DNA of 64,000 bases from Indolivaga alginatilytica (GCF_003201355.1 NZ_QICL01000004.1:62001-126000), one strand, 5' to 3'. Shown: positions 18,987 through 29,690, counted from the first letter of the stretch. Notes: a model not told the origin generated them from the letters alone. Program-made: numbers and translations.

Positions 18987-20195
18987 ATGACAGCTACAAA
19001 TCAATACATAAAAGACTGGGCGGAAAGATATCGAAAAGATCTGATCGAAGATATAATGCCTTTTTGGTTAACCAACGGTTTAGACAAAGTAAACGGAGGC
19101 GTTTACACCTGCCTTAACAGGGATGGATCGCTGATTGATACCACAAAGTCTGTTTGGTTTCAAGGACGATTTGCATTCGTTTGTGCTTTTGCATACAATA
19201 CTATCGAAAAAAATCCCGAATGGCTGAAAGCATCTAAACTGACAATAGACTTTATAGAGAAACATTGCTTTGATACCGATGGTCGAATGTATTTTGAAGT
19301 AACAAATACAGGGCAACCTATAAGAAAACGCAGATACATATTTTCAGAAACATTTGCTGCAATTGCCATGTCTGAATATGCTATTGCTTCGGGCGATACC
19401 GGCTATGCTAAAAAAGCACTTGCCTTATTTAAGAATATGCTAAGGCTAATAAATACACCCGGGTTATTAACACCGAAATACGAAAAGACAGTGGACATGC
19501 AAGGACATTCCCTTGTTATGATTCTGATAAATACAGCGAGCAGAATACGTGAAGCAATTAAAGACCCTAGTCTTGATAGCCAAATCAATGAATCAATAGA
19601 TTCTATTTGTAGAAATTTCATACATCCCCAATTTAAGGCTCTATTGGAAACTGTAGGCCCTAACGGAGAATTTATAGACAGTGCTCTAGGTAGAACCATA
19701 AATCCGGGGCATTGCATCGAAACCGCATGGTTTATATTGGAAGAAGCCAAATTCCGAAATTGGGATGCTGAGATGGTTAAGACTGCAACAACTATTCTCG
19801 ACTGGTCTTGGGAATGGGGCTGGGACAAAGAAAAAGGAGGAATAAGCAATTTTAAAGATTGCAAGAATCTACCTCCTCAGGATTATTCGCATGACATGAA
19901 ATTCTGGTGGCCGCAAACCGAGACTATTATAGCCACTCTATATGCTTATCAGGCAACAAAAAACCCTAAGTATCTCGAAATGCACAAGCAAATTAGCGAT
20001 TATACTTATTCTCATTTTCCGGATAAGGAATACGGCGAATGGTTTGGCTATTTACATTATGACGGAACTGTATCTCAATCAGCTAAAGGTAATCTGTTTA
20101 AAGGGCCTTTTCATATACCGCGCATGATGATAAAATCGTATCAAATATGCCATGAAATAATTACAAGCAATATTACCTCTCCTCAATTATATTAA
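18987..20195 (+). CDS. N-acylglucosamine 2-epimerase (AGE family)
   Basis: The 402-residue (alpha/alpha)6-barrel enzyme should convert N-acetylmannosamine to N-acetylglucosamine. Family hallmarks are WFQGRFAF near 53, NPGHCIETAWF (a conserved His) around 246, and KGPFHIPRMM (second conserved His) near the C-terminus. Bacteroidota use this renin-binding-protein-type epimerase in place of a ManNAc-6-P epimerase, as in the B. fragilis nanLET genes. It lies 79 bp downstream of nanA, so it takes the lyase product directly. The GlcNAc kinase needed next is not in the window. Confidence 0.93.
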   Translation: MTATNQYIKDWAERYRKDLIEDIMPFWLTNGLDKVNGGVYTCLNRDGSLIDTTKSVWFQGRFAFVCAFAYNTIEKNPEWLKASKLTIDFIEKHCFDTDGRMYFEVTNTGQPIRKRRYIFSETFAAIAMSEYAIASGDTGYAKKALALFKNMLRLINTPGLLTPKYEKTVDMQGHSLVMILINTASRIREAIKDPSLDSQINESIDSICRNFIHPQFKALLETVGPNGEFIDSALGRTINPGHCIETAWFILEEAKFRNWDAEMVKTATTILDWSWEWGWDKEKGGISNFKDCKNLPPQDYSHDMKFWWPQTETIIATLYAYQATKNPKYLEMHKQISDYTYSHFPDKEYGEWFGYLHYDGTVSQSAKGNLFKGPFHIPRMMIKSYQICHEIITSNITSPQLY

Positions 20196-20225
20196 CTTTT
20201 TTATTAAATCTAATTATTCACTTCT

Positions 20226-23200
20226 ATGAGAAACTTTTTGGTATTATTATTTTGTTTGTGTCTATCCTTGCAGATAATAGCACAGACAAAGTCGATTACA
20301 GGAACTGTAGTTGACACAAATAATGAACCTATTATCGGAGCAACAGTTACCGAAGCAGGATCAGCAAATGGAACAATGGTCGATATCGACGGACATTTCT
20401 CTCTGGAATTAGCTAAACCCGACAGCAAAATAACGGTTAGCTTTTTAGGATATAAATCTCAAACTATCTCACCACAAAATCAGAACAACTTACGAATTGT
20501 AATGCAGGAGGATTCACAGATTCTGGATGAAGTTATCATAACAGGATATGGAACCAGCCAGAAAAGATCGCTGATGAGTAACTCTATATCTAAATTAGAT
20601 GACAAAGTTCTCAAGACATCGGTAATGGCAAATGCCGCTTCCTCTCTACAAGGTACAGTGAGCGGTCTTCGGGTAATAAATACTTCGGGAAAACCCGGTA
20701 GCAGTCCCAATATCGTATTAAGAGGTGGAGCTTCTATCAATAAACCTCTGGAAGGCCCTCTGGTTGTTATTGATGGAATTATACGCTCTTTGGACGATTT
20801 CAATCCTTCGGATATAGAATCGATTGAGGTATTAAAAGATGCTGCATCTACTGCCATCTACGGATCTCGTGCCAATAACGGAGTTATTCTTGTAACCACA
20901 AAAAAAGGAAAAGAAGGACAATCGCTAGTAGCCTACAAATTTAGAGGTGGACCAAGCTATGCTCGAAAAGGATATAATTTTCTCAATGCCGAAGATTACA
21001 TATACTATAATCGTCTGGGATATAAACGTACAGGGCGTACAGGGATTGATAACCAAAACGGATATGGATTAAACTCGGGGGGACTTTTCTCTCTTGCTAA
21101 AATGACTAACGACAACAAACACCTATTGGGTGAAGGTTGGAAATCGATGACTGATCCTTACGATGAAACTCAAACTCTTATATTTAAAGATTATGGCGGA
21201 CAAATGCGTGAAGATGCTTTCAACGATCCGGCATCTATGCAAGACCATTACTTAAGCTTCTCGGGAGGTTCAGAGAAAGGTACATTCACCTCGACTCTTG
21301 GATACTACAAAGAAGACGGACAGGTTGTAGGTACAAATTATGAACGTTTCAGCGGAACTATCAACGGTTCGTATAAAATCAATTCGATATTAACAGTCAA
21401 TGCGGGAGGTATCTTCTCTCAATCGAGCTCACCTAATTTATGGACAGGTAATAACTCGGGTGAAACGGGCGAGTTCGAGTTATTCTACCGATCAATGAGT
21501 ATCTGGCCTACATGGGATCCTTATGACAAAGACGGCAACCCTGCATCAGGTTTTAGCAAATCGGACGGTAACCCTTTATATTGGAAAGAAAAGCTTAGCC
21601 GTAAAAATAAAACCAGAAAAACAACATTCAATATAGGAGCACAATTAGAGCTAATACCTAAGAAATTATTCTTCAATGAAAACAGTTCTTTGTACTATGT
21701 TGATTACCAATTCGAATCATTCGATAAAAAATTCCAGTTACAAAATCGTGCTACACCCGATAGTAATAGAGAATCGATGTTTAGGTTAACCAAAACCTAT
21801 CAGGTACAACATAATGCAACATTAACATTCACAGAATCTTTTGCCAAGAAGCACAATTTAGATGCCATGATCGGGGGAGAGATATTTGAGAATAACTATT
21901 CTGAATTTTCTGCTGCCGGAAGAGGTGCTCCAAGTGATGACATCCCTACTCTAAACGTAGTTTCGGAGAAAACATCTATATCTTCATCCAAAACGGATTA
22001 CAAGATTGTATCGGCTTTCTCACGTATCAACTATAACTTCAACTATCGCTATATGCTATCACTTGTAGCTCGTTACGATGGTATATCTAAATTATCGGAT
22101 AACCGTTGGGGATTCTTTCCTGGTATTTCAGGGGGATGGAATATGCACGAAGAAGCATTCTTTAAAAATTCCAGCATCGAAAAAACAGTATCTGTTGTAA
22201 AACCACGTATAACTTATGGTACTAATGGTAATGTAAATGGTATTGGCAATTTTGATGTGTACGGTATCTATAAAACTCAGACTGCATATAACGAAAACAC
22301 CGGATTTCTAAATACAGGTGTTGTAAATAATAACTTACGCTGGGAAAAAAGTAAAACTTTTGGTGTTGGACTTGATCTTGGACTTCTTCAAAACCGTATT
22401 TATCTGATATTCGATTACTATAATCGCAAAACAGAAGATTTGCTGACCGACCTTGATTTACCGGGATATACTGGATTCGATTCATTTAAAACAAATTTGG
22501 GAACCATCCAAAACAGAGGTTTTGAGATAGAAGCAAAATTCAACATTCTGAATAATCCAAAAGGATTCAGCTGGGATTTCTCTGCCAATGCAGCCTTTGT
22601 ATCCAATAAGATACTAAAGTTACCCAATAACGGATTGGAGAATAACCGCCAAGGAGGACATGAAATATATGACCCTAAAAGCGGCAAAAACATCTGGGCA
22701 GGAGGATATCAGGAAGGACAACAACTTGGTGAAATATATGCCTACAAGCATGAGCGTTTATTTACAGATTGGGACGATATAAAAGCAAATGCAGCTGATC
22801 GTTACGATGCTATTGGCGAATTATACGGGCCTGATGCATGGAATGCTCTAGCTAATAAAACGGGAAAACAACAAATAGAACCGGGAGATGTGAAATGGGC
22901 AGATTTAAACAATGATGGAATCATAAATTCGTATGACAGAGTAAAAGTAGGAAACATTTTCCCTAACTGGACAGGAGGATTTTCATCGTCACTATCATTC
23001 AAAAACTTCTCACTTTATACTCGTTTCGACTTTGTATTAGGTCACACTATTTATAATGATCTTAAAGCTCGTTCGCTAGGTCAATATCAAGGAACATTTA
23101 ATATCATATCAGAAGTAAAAGATTCTTGGTCGGAAAGTAATCCAAATGCCAAATATCCTAAGTTCTATTATGCTGATCAATTATCGAAGAAGAATATTAC

Positions 23201-23504
23201 TCGTTCCAATAATGGAGGTACTGCCTTACACAACAACAGTTCGTTATTCTATGAAAAGGGAGATTACCTATCACTGAGAGAACTTTCGTTGAGCTATAAA
23301 TTACCTAAAAATTTAATCAGCAAAGCTTATCTGAGCGATATGACACTTAGTGTAACCGGACAAAATCTTTTCTACATAACCGGTTATGACGGTACATCGC
23401 CCGAACCGGCAGTAGATTATCAAGCGAATGGACGTGGCGGTATCGACAACGGACGTTATCCTGTTCCTAGAAGTATATTGTTTGGTATTCAAGTTGCATT
23501 TTAA
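20226..23504 (+). CDS. SusC/RagA-family TonB-dependent receptor (NanO-like)
   Basis: This 1092-residue outer-membrane receptor has a signal peptide (MRNFLVLLFCLCLSLQIIAQ). A CarboxypepD_reg-like domain (ITGTVVDTNNEPIIGATVTEA) comes next, then a TonB plug with PSDIESIEVLKDAASTAIYG and ANNGVILVTTKKGK. The long 22-strand barrel ends in RSILFGIQVAF. With its SusD partner downstream it would import sialic acid or sialoglycan fragments using TonB energy. Its place between sialic-acid catabolic and hydrolase genes supports a NanO-like role; ligand specificity is inferred from context only. Confidence 0.93.
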   Translation: MRNFLVLLFCLCLSLQIIAQTKSITGTVVDTNNEPIIGATVTEAGSANGTMVDIDGHFSLELAKPDSKITVSFLGYKSQTISPQNQNNLRIVMQEDSQILDEVIITGYGTSQKRSLMSNSISKLDDKVLKTSVMANAASSLQGTVSGLRVINTSGKPGSSPNIVLRGGASINKPLEGPLVVIDGIIRSLDDFNPSDIESIEVLKDAASTAIYGSRANNGVILVTTKKGKEGQSLVAYKFRGGPSYARKGYNFLNAEDYIYYNRLGYKRTGRTGIDNQNGYGLNSGGLFSLAKMTNDNKHLLGEGWKSMTDPYDETQTLIFKDYGGQMREDAFNDPASMQDHYLSFSGGSEKGTFTSTLGYYKEDGQVVGTNYERFSGTINGSYKINSILTVNAGGIFSQSSSPNLWTGNNSGETGEFELFYRSMSIWPTWDPYDKDGNPASGFSKSDGNPLYWKEKLSRKNKTRKTTFNIGAQLELIPKKLFFNENSSLYYVDYQFESFDKKFQLQNRATPDSNRESMFRLTKTYQVQHNATLTFTESFAKKHNLDAMIGGEIFENNYSEFSAAGRGAPSDDIPTLNVVSEKTSISSSKTDYKIVSAFSRINYNFNYRYMLSLVARYDGISKLSDNRWGFFPGISGGWNMHEEAFFKNSSIEKTVSVVKPRITYGTNGNVNGIGNFDVYGIYKTQTAYNENTGFLNTGVVNNNLRWEKSKTFGVGLDLGLLQNRIYLIFDYYNRKTEDLLTDLDLPGYTGFDSFKTNLGTIQNRGFEIEAKFNILNNPKGFSWDFSANAAFVSNKILKLPNNGLENNRQGGHEIYDPKSGKNIWAGGYQEGQQLGEIYAYKHERLFTDWDDIKANAADRYDAIGELYGPDAWNALANKTGKQQIEPGDVKWADLNNDGIINSYDRVKVGNIFPNWTGGFSSSLSFKNFSLYTRFDFVLGHTIYNDLKARSLGQYQGTFNIISEVKDSWSESNPNAKYPKFYYADQLSKKNITRSNNGGTALHNNSSLFYEKGDYLSLRELSLSYKLPKNLISKAYLSDMTLSVTGQNLFYITGYDGTSPEPAVDYQANGRGGIDNGRYPVPRSILFGIQVAF

Positions 23505-23616
23505 TACCTAAAACCTATTTACAACCTTGGTAAGTATGACAACTGTTGATTGTTATCAACCAGAAACATATCATTAAATACTTCTATTTACTTAATAACT
23601 AATAAATCAGAAAACA

Positions 23617-25122
23617 ATGAAAAATATATTTATATATATTCTGACATCGCTCTTCCTGCTAAGTGGATGTACAGATTTAGATATTGAGCCGACCAGCGAA
23701 ATTACGGACAAAAACTATTGGAAGACCGAAGAACATTTCGATGCTTTTATGTATGGTATGCACAGTCGGTTCAGAACTCATTCATGGAATTTCTTTCTAA
23801 TGGGTGATGCCCGAAGTGATATTTTTGGAGACCAAGCCTTTGGAGGTGAAGCTTCACAAGGAATGGAAAGATTTCCCTTCAATACACTAAATATAGATAA
23901 TCCGGGGATATCTAACTACGGAGGTTTCTATACAAATATCAATCAGGTTAATCTTTTCATCAAAAAAGCAAATTCAACCAATGTTCTGACCGATAATGCA
24001 AAGGCTTACTATTTGGGACAAGCTTACGCCATGCGTGCTTATTACTTCTTCCAACTATACCGCACATGGGGAGCTGCTGTTTATACAGAAGAACCAAGTG
24101 AAAGTTTCGAAATCGGAAAGCTCGACAAAGCAGCCACTCCTGCAAATGAAATTATGGAGTATATCAAAAAAGATATAGATGCTTCCATTAACTCTTTCGG
24201 GAATGATTACTCGATAAAAAAAGTAAAATCATTGTGGTCTAAACCCGCAGTACTTATGCTGAAAGCCGAAGTATATCTATGGAGTAGTCGCCAGCTTAAC
24301 GGAGGAACTGCGGATGCTGCAAAAGTAAAAGAAACATTACTTGATATTCAAAAGAATGCTCCTGAATTAGCTTTGCAGCCTAAATATACCGATGTGTTCG
24401 ATTACAGTAAGAAGGGCAACAGCGAAATTATTTTCGCCATTCACAATCAGTTAAACGAAGCTAACCTTCTGGGAGGAAGCTATGCCTCCAACCTTCTTCC
24501 GGGAGATTTATACTTACGTAATTACTACGATGAAACCGGCACGAAAATAAATACAGCAGTAGAAAACAACTTCGGGCAAATACGTTTACAAATCAGAACT
24601 ACCAACTATACCCGTTTCAATGATAAAGATTCACGCAAGAGAGCAATCATAAAAGGAGTATATGACTTTGTAGATGGTAAACTGACATTAGTAGGTACAT
24701 ATCCTAAAAAATATCCGGGAACAATGAACGGAAGTGTACGTGTTGCTGCTGACGATTATCCGATCTATCGCTATGCAGACTTACTCTTAATGCTTGCAGA
24801 AGCAAAAGCAATATTAGGAGAAAATCCTGCAAACGAAATAAATGACATTAGAAAGCGTGCATACGGAGATAATTACGACAGCTCGGTAGCATATCCTAAT
24901 CAAGCAATAGATAAGAATGTAAATGACGCCATATTGGAAGAGAGGTTCTTTGAATTTATCCTCGAAGGAAAAAGATGGTACGATTTGAGACGTTTCGGAA
25001 ACGAGTATGTATTTAAACACACACTAGCCGATCCTCTAAAACCACTCCGCCTGCTATGGCCTATCGACAAAAGTACGATAACTAAAAACCCCGCATTGAC
25101 TCAAACACCGGGATATGAATAA
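23617..25122 (+). CDS. SusD/RagB-family surface lipoprotein (NanU-like)
   Basis: The 501-residue protein has a lipoprotein signal (MKNIFIYILTSLFLLSGC), an N-terminal SusD-like TPR region (TDKNYWKTEEHFDAFMYG, AYAMRAYYFFQLYRTWG) and the C-terminal SusD signature ILEERFFEFILEGKRWYDLR. It would cap the SusC barrel and bind the incoming sugar. It is 112 bp from the SusC gene and is followed by a strong terminator, so it likely ends the first transcription unit of the locus. Confidence 0.93.
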   Translation: MKNIFIYILTSLFLLSGCTDLDIEPTSEITDKNYWKTEEHFDAFMYGMHSRFRTHSWNFFLMGDARSDIFGDQAFGGEASQGMERFPFNTLNIDNPGISNYGGFYTNINQVNLFIKKANSTNVLTDNAKAYYLGQAYAMRAYYFFQLYRTWGAAVYTEEPSESFEIGKLDKAATPANEIMEYIKKDIDASINSFGNDYSIKKVKSLWSKPAVLMLKAEVYLWSSRQLNGGTADAAKVKETLLDIQKNAPELALQPKYTDVFDYSKKGNSEIIFAIHNQLNEANLLGGSYASNLLPGDLYLRNYYDETGTKINTAVENNFGQIRLQIRTTNYTRFNDKDSRKRAIIKGVYDFVDGKLTLVGTYPKKYPGTMNGSVRVAADDYPIYRYADLLLMLAEAKAILGENPANEINDIRKRAYGDNYDSSVAYPNQAIDKNVNDAILEERFFEFILEGKRWYDLRRFGNEYVFKHTLADPLKPLRLLWPIDKSTITKNPALTQTPGYE

Positions 25123-25136
25123 ATAGAATCTATCAT

Positions 25137-25166
25137 AAAAGACTGCCTTGTGCAGGGCAGTCTTTT
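25137..25166 (+). terminator. Rho-independent terminator after susD
   Basis: AAAAGACTGCC pairs with GGCAGTCTTTT (11 bp, about 8-nt loop) 14 bp after the susD stop. It separates the uptake/catabolic unit from the hydrolase unit. Confidence 0.85.
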
Positions 25167-25170
25167 ATAA

Positions 25171-25230
25171 TTAAGGTCTCTGAGCTTTTTATTGCTTTGG
25201 CAAGCATAGCAACAAATGATAGTTATAATT
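25171..25230 (+). repeat. Dispersed intergenic repeat, copy 5
   Basis: TTAAGGTCTCTGAGCTTTTT, then ATTGCTTTGGCAAG, CATAGCAACAAA and TGATAGTTAT. It follows the susD terminator at once, giving two hairpins in a row. Confidence 0.75.
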
Positions 25231-25338
25231 CTGAAACACAATATGAGATATTTTCAGTTACTTATCAATAACGAGGCTATTACCAGTAAAGGAAAGTGTT
25301 ATATTTATAGAATATTCCTCGTTACTAAATACAAAACC

Positions 25339-26967
25339 ATGAAAAATTTATTCCTTAGCTTTTTTCTCTTATTATCACTTACAATAAATTCAGCAAGTGA
25401 TACAGTTAAAATAAAAGCGCCTCAAATTCCGATTCTAACCGACAGGCAAGACAATGTCCTATTTTATATCCGATTGGATGCTGCCAACAGCAAAGTTCTA
25501 AACAACGTCAAAGTAAATCTTGACAAGAAGGTAAATCTGAATGAAATAAAATCAATCAAATTATACTACAGCGGCACTGAATGTGTGCAACGTGAAGGCA
25601 AAACATTCTATGCCCCTGTACAATATATCTCTAAAGATGCACCGGGAAATACTTTTGCAGCAAACAGTTCCTACTCTGTAAAGAAGACCGAATTAAGTAC
25701 TCTCAAAAATGAGATTATACTTACAGCCGATCAGCCATTATTTCCGGGTATTAATTATTTCTGGGTGAGTATAGAGATGAAACCCGATGCTTCTTTGCTT
25801 TCTAACGTACAGGCAAATATAACAGACGTTATTCTGGATAATAAATCAGCTATTCTAGCTTTCGATAAAGAGAAATCGATTAGCCGAAAATTAGGGATAG
25901 GCGTTCGCCATGCAGGAGACGACAAAGCTGCTGCTTATCGCATACCGGGTTTGGCTACTTCCAATAAAGGAACTATGCTTGGTGTATACGATGTACGCTA
26001 TAATAATAGTGCAGACCTTCAAGAATATGTTCATGTAGGATTGAGCCGCAGTGTTGACAAAGGTCAAACATGGGAGCCCATGCGCATCATCATGGACTTT
26101 GACGAATACGGCGGACTACCTAAGGCTCAGAATGGTGTAGGCGATCCTGCAATTCTGGTTGATAAAACAACTGGTACTATTTGGGTAGTTGCAGCTTGGA
26201 CGCACGGCATGGGTAATGGCAGAGCATGGTTTAACTCGCAACAAGGAATGGGGATAGATCAAACTGCTCAATTGGTAATGGTAAAAAGTGACAATGATGG
26301 CAAGACATGGTCAAAGCCAATCAACATTACACCTCAACTTAAAGACCCTTCATGGTATTTTCTTCTTCAAGGCCCCGGAAACGGTATCACCATGCAAGAT
26401 GGAACAATCGTATTTGCAAGTCAATTTATAGATTCTGAAAGAATACCTAACGCCGGAATCATATATAGTAAAGATCATGGCAAAACATGGCAAACACATA
26501 ATTATGCCCGAACTAATACGACCGAAGCGCAGGTTGTAGAAATAGAACCGGGCGTGCTAATGCTAAATATGAGAGACAACAGGGGTGGAAGCCGTGCGGT
26601 AGCGACAACCAAAGATATGGGAAAAACATGGATGGAACACCCATCGTCTCGCTCAGCATTACAAGAACCTGTTTGCATGGCTAGCATTATTAAAGTAGCA
26701 GCCAAAGACAATGTCTTAAAGAAAGATATACTATTGTTCTCAAACCCAAATACAACGAAAGAGCGAAAAGATATAACTATCAAAGCAAGTTTAGATGGAG
26801 GAAATACTTGGTTACCCGAACAGCAAATCTTACTTGATGAGGATTACAGTTGGGGATACTCCTGCCTTTCGATGATTGATAAAGAAACAGTGGGCATATT
26901 CTATGAAAGCAGTGTGGCTCACATGACTTTTCAAGCAATAAAACTTTCGGATATAATCAAAAAATGA
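25339..26967 (+). CDS. nanH: Exo-alpha-sialidase (GH33)
   Basis: I chose ATG 25339 (MKNLFLSFFLLLSLTINSAS) for its signal peptide; a longer frame from 25216 begins in the repeat. An N-terminal jelly-roll/lectin-like domain (about 25-185) precedes a six-bladed propeller. The propeller has YRIP at 200-203 (first catalytic Arg) and five Asp boxes: SVDKGQTW, SDNDGKTW, SKDHGKTW, TKDMGKTW and SLDGGNTW. QEPVCMASI and the late GYSCLSMI region carry further active-site residues. It releases terminal sialic acid from host glycans, probably in the periplasm or at the surface. It opens the hydrolase part of the locus. Confidence 0.95.
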   Translation: MKNLFLSFFLLLSLTINSASDTVKIKAPQIPILTDRQDNVLFYIRLDAANSKVLNNVKVNLDKKVNLNEIKSIKLYYSGTECVQREGKTFYAPVQYISKDAPGNTFAANSSYSVKKTELSTLKNEIILTADQPLFPGINYFWVSIEMKPDASLLSNVQANITDVILDNKSAILAFDKEKSISRKLGIGVRHAGDDKAAAYRIPGLATSNKGTMLGVYDVRYNNSADLQEYVHVGLSRSVDKGQTWEPMRIIMDFDEYGGLPKAQNGVGDPAILVDKTTGTIWVVAAWTHGMGNGRAWFNSQQGMGIDQTAQLVMVKSDNDGKTWSKPINITPQLKDPSWYFLLQGPGNGITMQDGTIVFASQFIDSERIPNAGIIYSKDHGKTWQTHNYARTNTTEAQVVEIEPGVLMLNMRDNRGGSRAVATTKDMGKTWMEHPSSRSALQEPVCMASIIKVAAKDNVLKKDILLFSNPNTTKERKDITIKASLDGGNTWLPEQQILLDEDYSWGYSCLSMIDKETVGIFYESSVAHMTFQAIKLSDIIKK

Positions 26968-27000
26968 GTTTATAGCCTCAGTTAACTATAATCACTCACT

Positions 27001-29013
27001 ATGAAACATATACAGTTCCCGTTTCTGTTCTTATTTTTATTATTCTGTTCCGCCTATGCCTATGGCGGAATAGGGCAATTATTGCCTAAGCCCCAGAATA
27101 TAAAAAAGAACAATAATTACTTTCAGATGGATAAAGTATATCTGTCCACTCCTGTATTGCAAAAAGAGTGGGCAGACTTTATCTCCTCAACGGGAGGTCA
27201 GATTGTAAAACAGAGCGAGAAAAAGATAGAAATAATATTGGTTGATGATATACCAACAGCCCTTTACAACAAAGACGAAGCATATACTTTAACTGTAACA
27301 AAGAATAGAATAAAGGTTGAAGCAATTACTCAAAAAGGTGTATACTGGGCGATACAAACACTACGTCAACTGCAAGTAGAAAGCAAAATAAAATCGACCT
27401 TCGAAGGGTGTGAGATTATCGATTATCCTGCTTTCAGAATAAGAGGATTTATGCAGGATGTAGGACGCACCTACATTTCAATGGAAGAGCTGAAAAGGGA
27501 AATCGCTATTCTCTCTCAATACAAAATAAATGTATTCCATTGGCATCAGACCGAAGATTTAGGATGGAGACTCGAAAGCAAAATATTTCCGATGCTTAAT
27601 GACGGTATCAATTATCAACGTATGCCCGGTCGATATTATACATTAAAAGAAGCTCGCGAGTTAGTTGAATTTTGTAAACAACACAATGTATTACTTATTC
27701 CAGAGGTAGATATGCCGGGGCATAGTCTGGCATTTCGTAAAGCATTTCGTCACGATATGCAAAGTAAAGAAGGTATGGCTATTCTCAAACTATTGATGGA
27801 TGAGGTCTGCGAAACTTTCGATGTACCCTATATTCACATTGGTACTGATGAAATAGAGTTTACGAATCCCGATTTTGTACCCGAAATGATCGCCTATATC
27901 CGTAACAAGGGAAAGAAAGTTATTTCGTGGAATCCGGGGTGGAATTACAAACCGGGAGAGATAGATATGACACAACTTTGGAGTTATAGAGGGAAAGCAC
28001 AAGAAGGCATCCCTGCCATCGATTCAAAATTTCATTACATAAATCATTTCGATGCTTTTGCTGATATAATATCCTTATATAACAGTAAGATTTTAAACAA
28101 AGAGCATGGTGATGAAGATCACGCCGGCAGCATAATAGGTATGTGGCACGACAGATACGTAGCATCCGAATATGATTTGCTTATTCAGAATGGCTTCTAT
28201 CCCTCAATGCTAGCTTTAGCAGAACGAGCTTGGCTGGGTGGAGGATACGAGTACTTTGACAAAAATGGCACTATGTTACCTGAAGAAGATTCTCCCGAAT
28301 TTAGATCGTTTCAAGATTTCGAAAACAGATTACTCTGGCATAAGGCCAACAACTTCAAAGGATACCCTTTTGCGTATGTTAAACAAACAAATGTAAAGTG
28401 GCGCATAACCGATGCTTTTCCGAATGAGGGAGAATTAACCAAAGTATTTCCTCCCGAAGAAGTAGAATTAAACAATACATATCAGTATCAGGGAGAAACG
28501 TATAACACCCGAGATGCTACGGGAGCAGCGATTTACTTACGTCATGTTTGGGGTCCTTTTGTTCCAACATTTTATAAAGGCCCTCAACCCGACCATACTG
28601 CATATGCATATACATATGTATACTCAGATAAGAAGCAAGAGGTTGGATTATGGATAAATTTCCAGAATTACAGCCGTTCAGAAAAAGATCTGCCTCCGCC
28701 ACAAGGCAAGTGGGATTATAAAGAAAGTAAGATATGGGTCAATAATGATGAGATTCATCCGCCTCAATGGCTATCGAATCACACAGAAAAATCAAATGAA
28801 ACACCTTTAACAAACGAAAATTTCGAGGTTAGAGAACCCATATCAATTACTCTAAATAAAGGTTGGAATAAAGTTTTACTGAAATTACCTGTTGGCAAAT
28901 TCTCAACTCATGAGATACGACTTGTAAAGTGGATGTTTACCTGCGTTTTTGTAACACCGGACGGAAATAAGGCTGTGAATGGATTAATCTATTCGCCAGA
29001 CAAAAAGATATAA
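27001..29013 (+). CDS. GH20 beta-N-acetylhexosaminidase
   Basis: The 670-residue exported enzyme has a signal peptide (MKHIQFPFLFLFLLFCSAYA), a GH20b-like N-terminal domain and a TIM barrel starting at RIRGFMQDVGRTYIS. The catalytic Asp-Glu pair is D283-E284 in HIGTDEIEF. An extra C-terminal domain of about 200 residues may bind carbohydrate (VWVNNDEIHPPQW). It removes terminal GlcNAc or GalNAc exposed after sialidase and galactosidase action. A homologous hexosaminidase sits in the Tannerella sialic-acid locus. The gene is 33 bp after the sialidase. Confidence 0.92.
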   Translation: MKHIQFPFLFLFLLFCSAYAYGGIGQLLPKPQNIKKNNNYFQMDKVYLSTPVLQKEWADFISSTGGQIVKQSEKKIEIILVDDIPTALYNKDEAYTLTVTKNRIKVEAITQKGVYWAIQTLRQLQVESKIKSTFEGCEIIDYPAFRIRGFMQDVGRTYISMEELKREIAILSQYKINVFHWHQTEDLGWRLESKIFPMLNDGINYQRMPGRYYTLKEARELVEFCKQHNVLLIPEVDMPGHSLAFRKAFRHDMQSKEGMAILKLLMDEVCETFDVPYIHIGTDEIEFTNPDFVPEMIAYIRNKGKKVISWNPGWNYKPGEIDMTQLWSYRGKAQEGIPAIDSKFHYINHFDAFADIISLYNSKILNKEHGDEDHAGSIIGMWHDRYVASEYDLLIQNGFYPSMLALAERAWLGGGYEYFDKNGTMLPEEDSPEFRSFQDFENRLLWHKANNFKGYPFAYVKQTNVKWRITDAFPNEGELTKVFPPEEVELNNTYQYQGETYNTRDATGAAIYLRHVWGPFVPTFYKGPQPDHTAYAYTYVYSDKKQEVGLWINFQNYSRSEKDLPPPQGKWDYKESKIWVNNDEIHPPQWLSNHTEKSNETPLTNENFEVREPISITLNKGWNKVLLKLPVGKFSTHEIRLVKWMFTCVFVTPDGNKAVNGLIYSPDKKI

Positions 29014-29025
29014 GGTCTTTTATTT

Positions 29026-29682
29026 ATGAAAAACACGATTATTTTTATATGTATTTTTCTCTCTTTGAATGGTTTTGCCCAACAGCGTAAGTACTCTACG
29101 TTTTATGAACAAAGAACTTCACTGTTTGAAGAACTATCCATATCGCCGCACGATATTATTTTTCTGGGAAATAGTATTACAAACGGTGCTGAGTGGGCAG
29201 AACTGTTCAATAATAATAAAGTCAAGAACAGAGGCATCAGTGCAGACATTACCCTCGGAGTCTATGACCGGCTTGAAATGATAACAAAAAACAAACCTGC
29301 TAAAATATTTTTAATGATAGGCATTAATGATATTGCAAAAAGTACGGTAGTTGATTCTATAATAATAAATTTTGAACGGATTATAGACAAAATAAAAGAA
29401 GAATCGCCATCAACGCGAATTTATATACAAAGCATATTACCTGTGAACCCTGATTTTGGGATGTTTCAAAGTCATATGAAACCCGATATAATAAAAGAAG
29501 TAAATAACAGGTTGTGTGATATTTCATATACACACAATATTCGATATATAGATCTGTATTCTCATTTTAAAGAAAATGATACGGATAAAATGAACCCGGC
29601 CTATACCAACGATGGTTTACATCTATTGGGAGCAGGCTATATATTGTGGCATAAAATAATATTGCCTTATGTAAACGAATAA
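29026..29682 (+). CDS. SGNH/GDSL hydrolase, probable sialate or acetyl esterase
   Basis: The 218-residue protein has a short signal peptide (MKNTIIFICIFLSLNGFAQ). Block I is FLGNSITNGAEW (nucleophile Ser), block II carries the Gly of NRGISAD, block III is MIGINDIAKS (Asn), and block V is NDGLHLLGAGY (Asp and His). This fits the GDSL-lipase fold used by acetylxylan-type and sialate O-acetylesterases. Placed between hexosaminidase and mutarotase, it probably removes O-acetyl groups that block sialidase or lyase. It is 12 bp from the preceding gene and 8 bp from the next, so it is firmly part of the operon. Confidence 0.85.
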   Translation: MKNTIIFICIFLSLNGFAQQRKYSTFYEQRTSLFEELSISPHDIIFLGNSITNGAEWAELFNNNKVKNRGISADITLGVYDRLEMITKNKPAKIFLMIGINDIAKSTVVDSIIINFERIIDKIKEESPSTRIYIQSILPVNPDFGMFQSHMKPDIIKEVNNRLCDISYTHNIRYIDLYSHFKENDTDKMNPAYTNDGLHLLGAGYILWHKIILPYVNE

Positions 29683-29690
29683 GCAAAGCG

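Noticed and set aside
19403-19864. Minus-strand 153-residue open frame
   Set aside because: Lies wholly inside the AGE epimerase gene in antisense, with no family features.
23505-23616. An eighth copy of the dispersed repeat in the susC-susD gap
   Set aside because: Only TTGGTAAGTATGACAAC resembles the tail; there is no hairpin or ATTGCTTTGG core.
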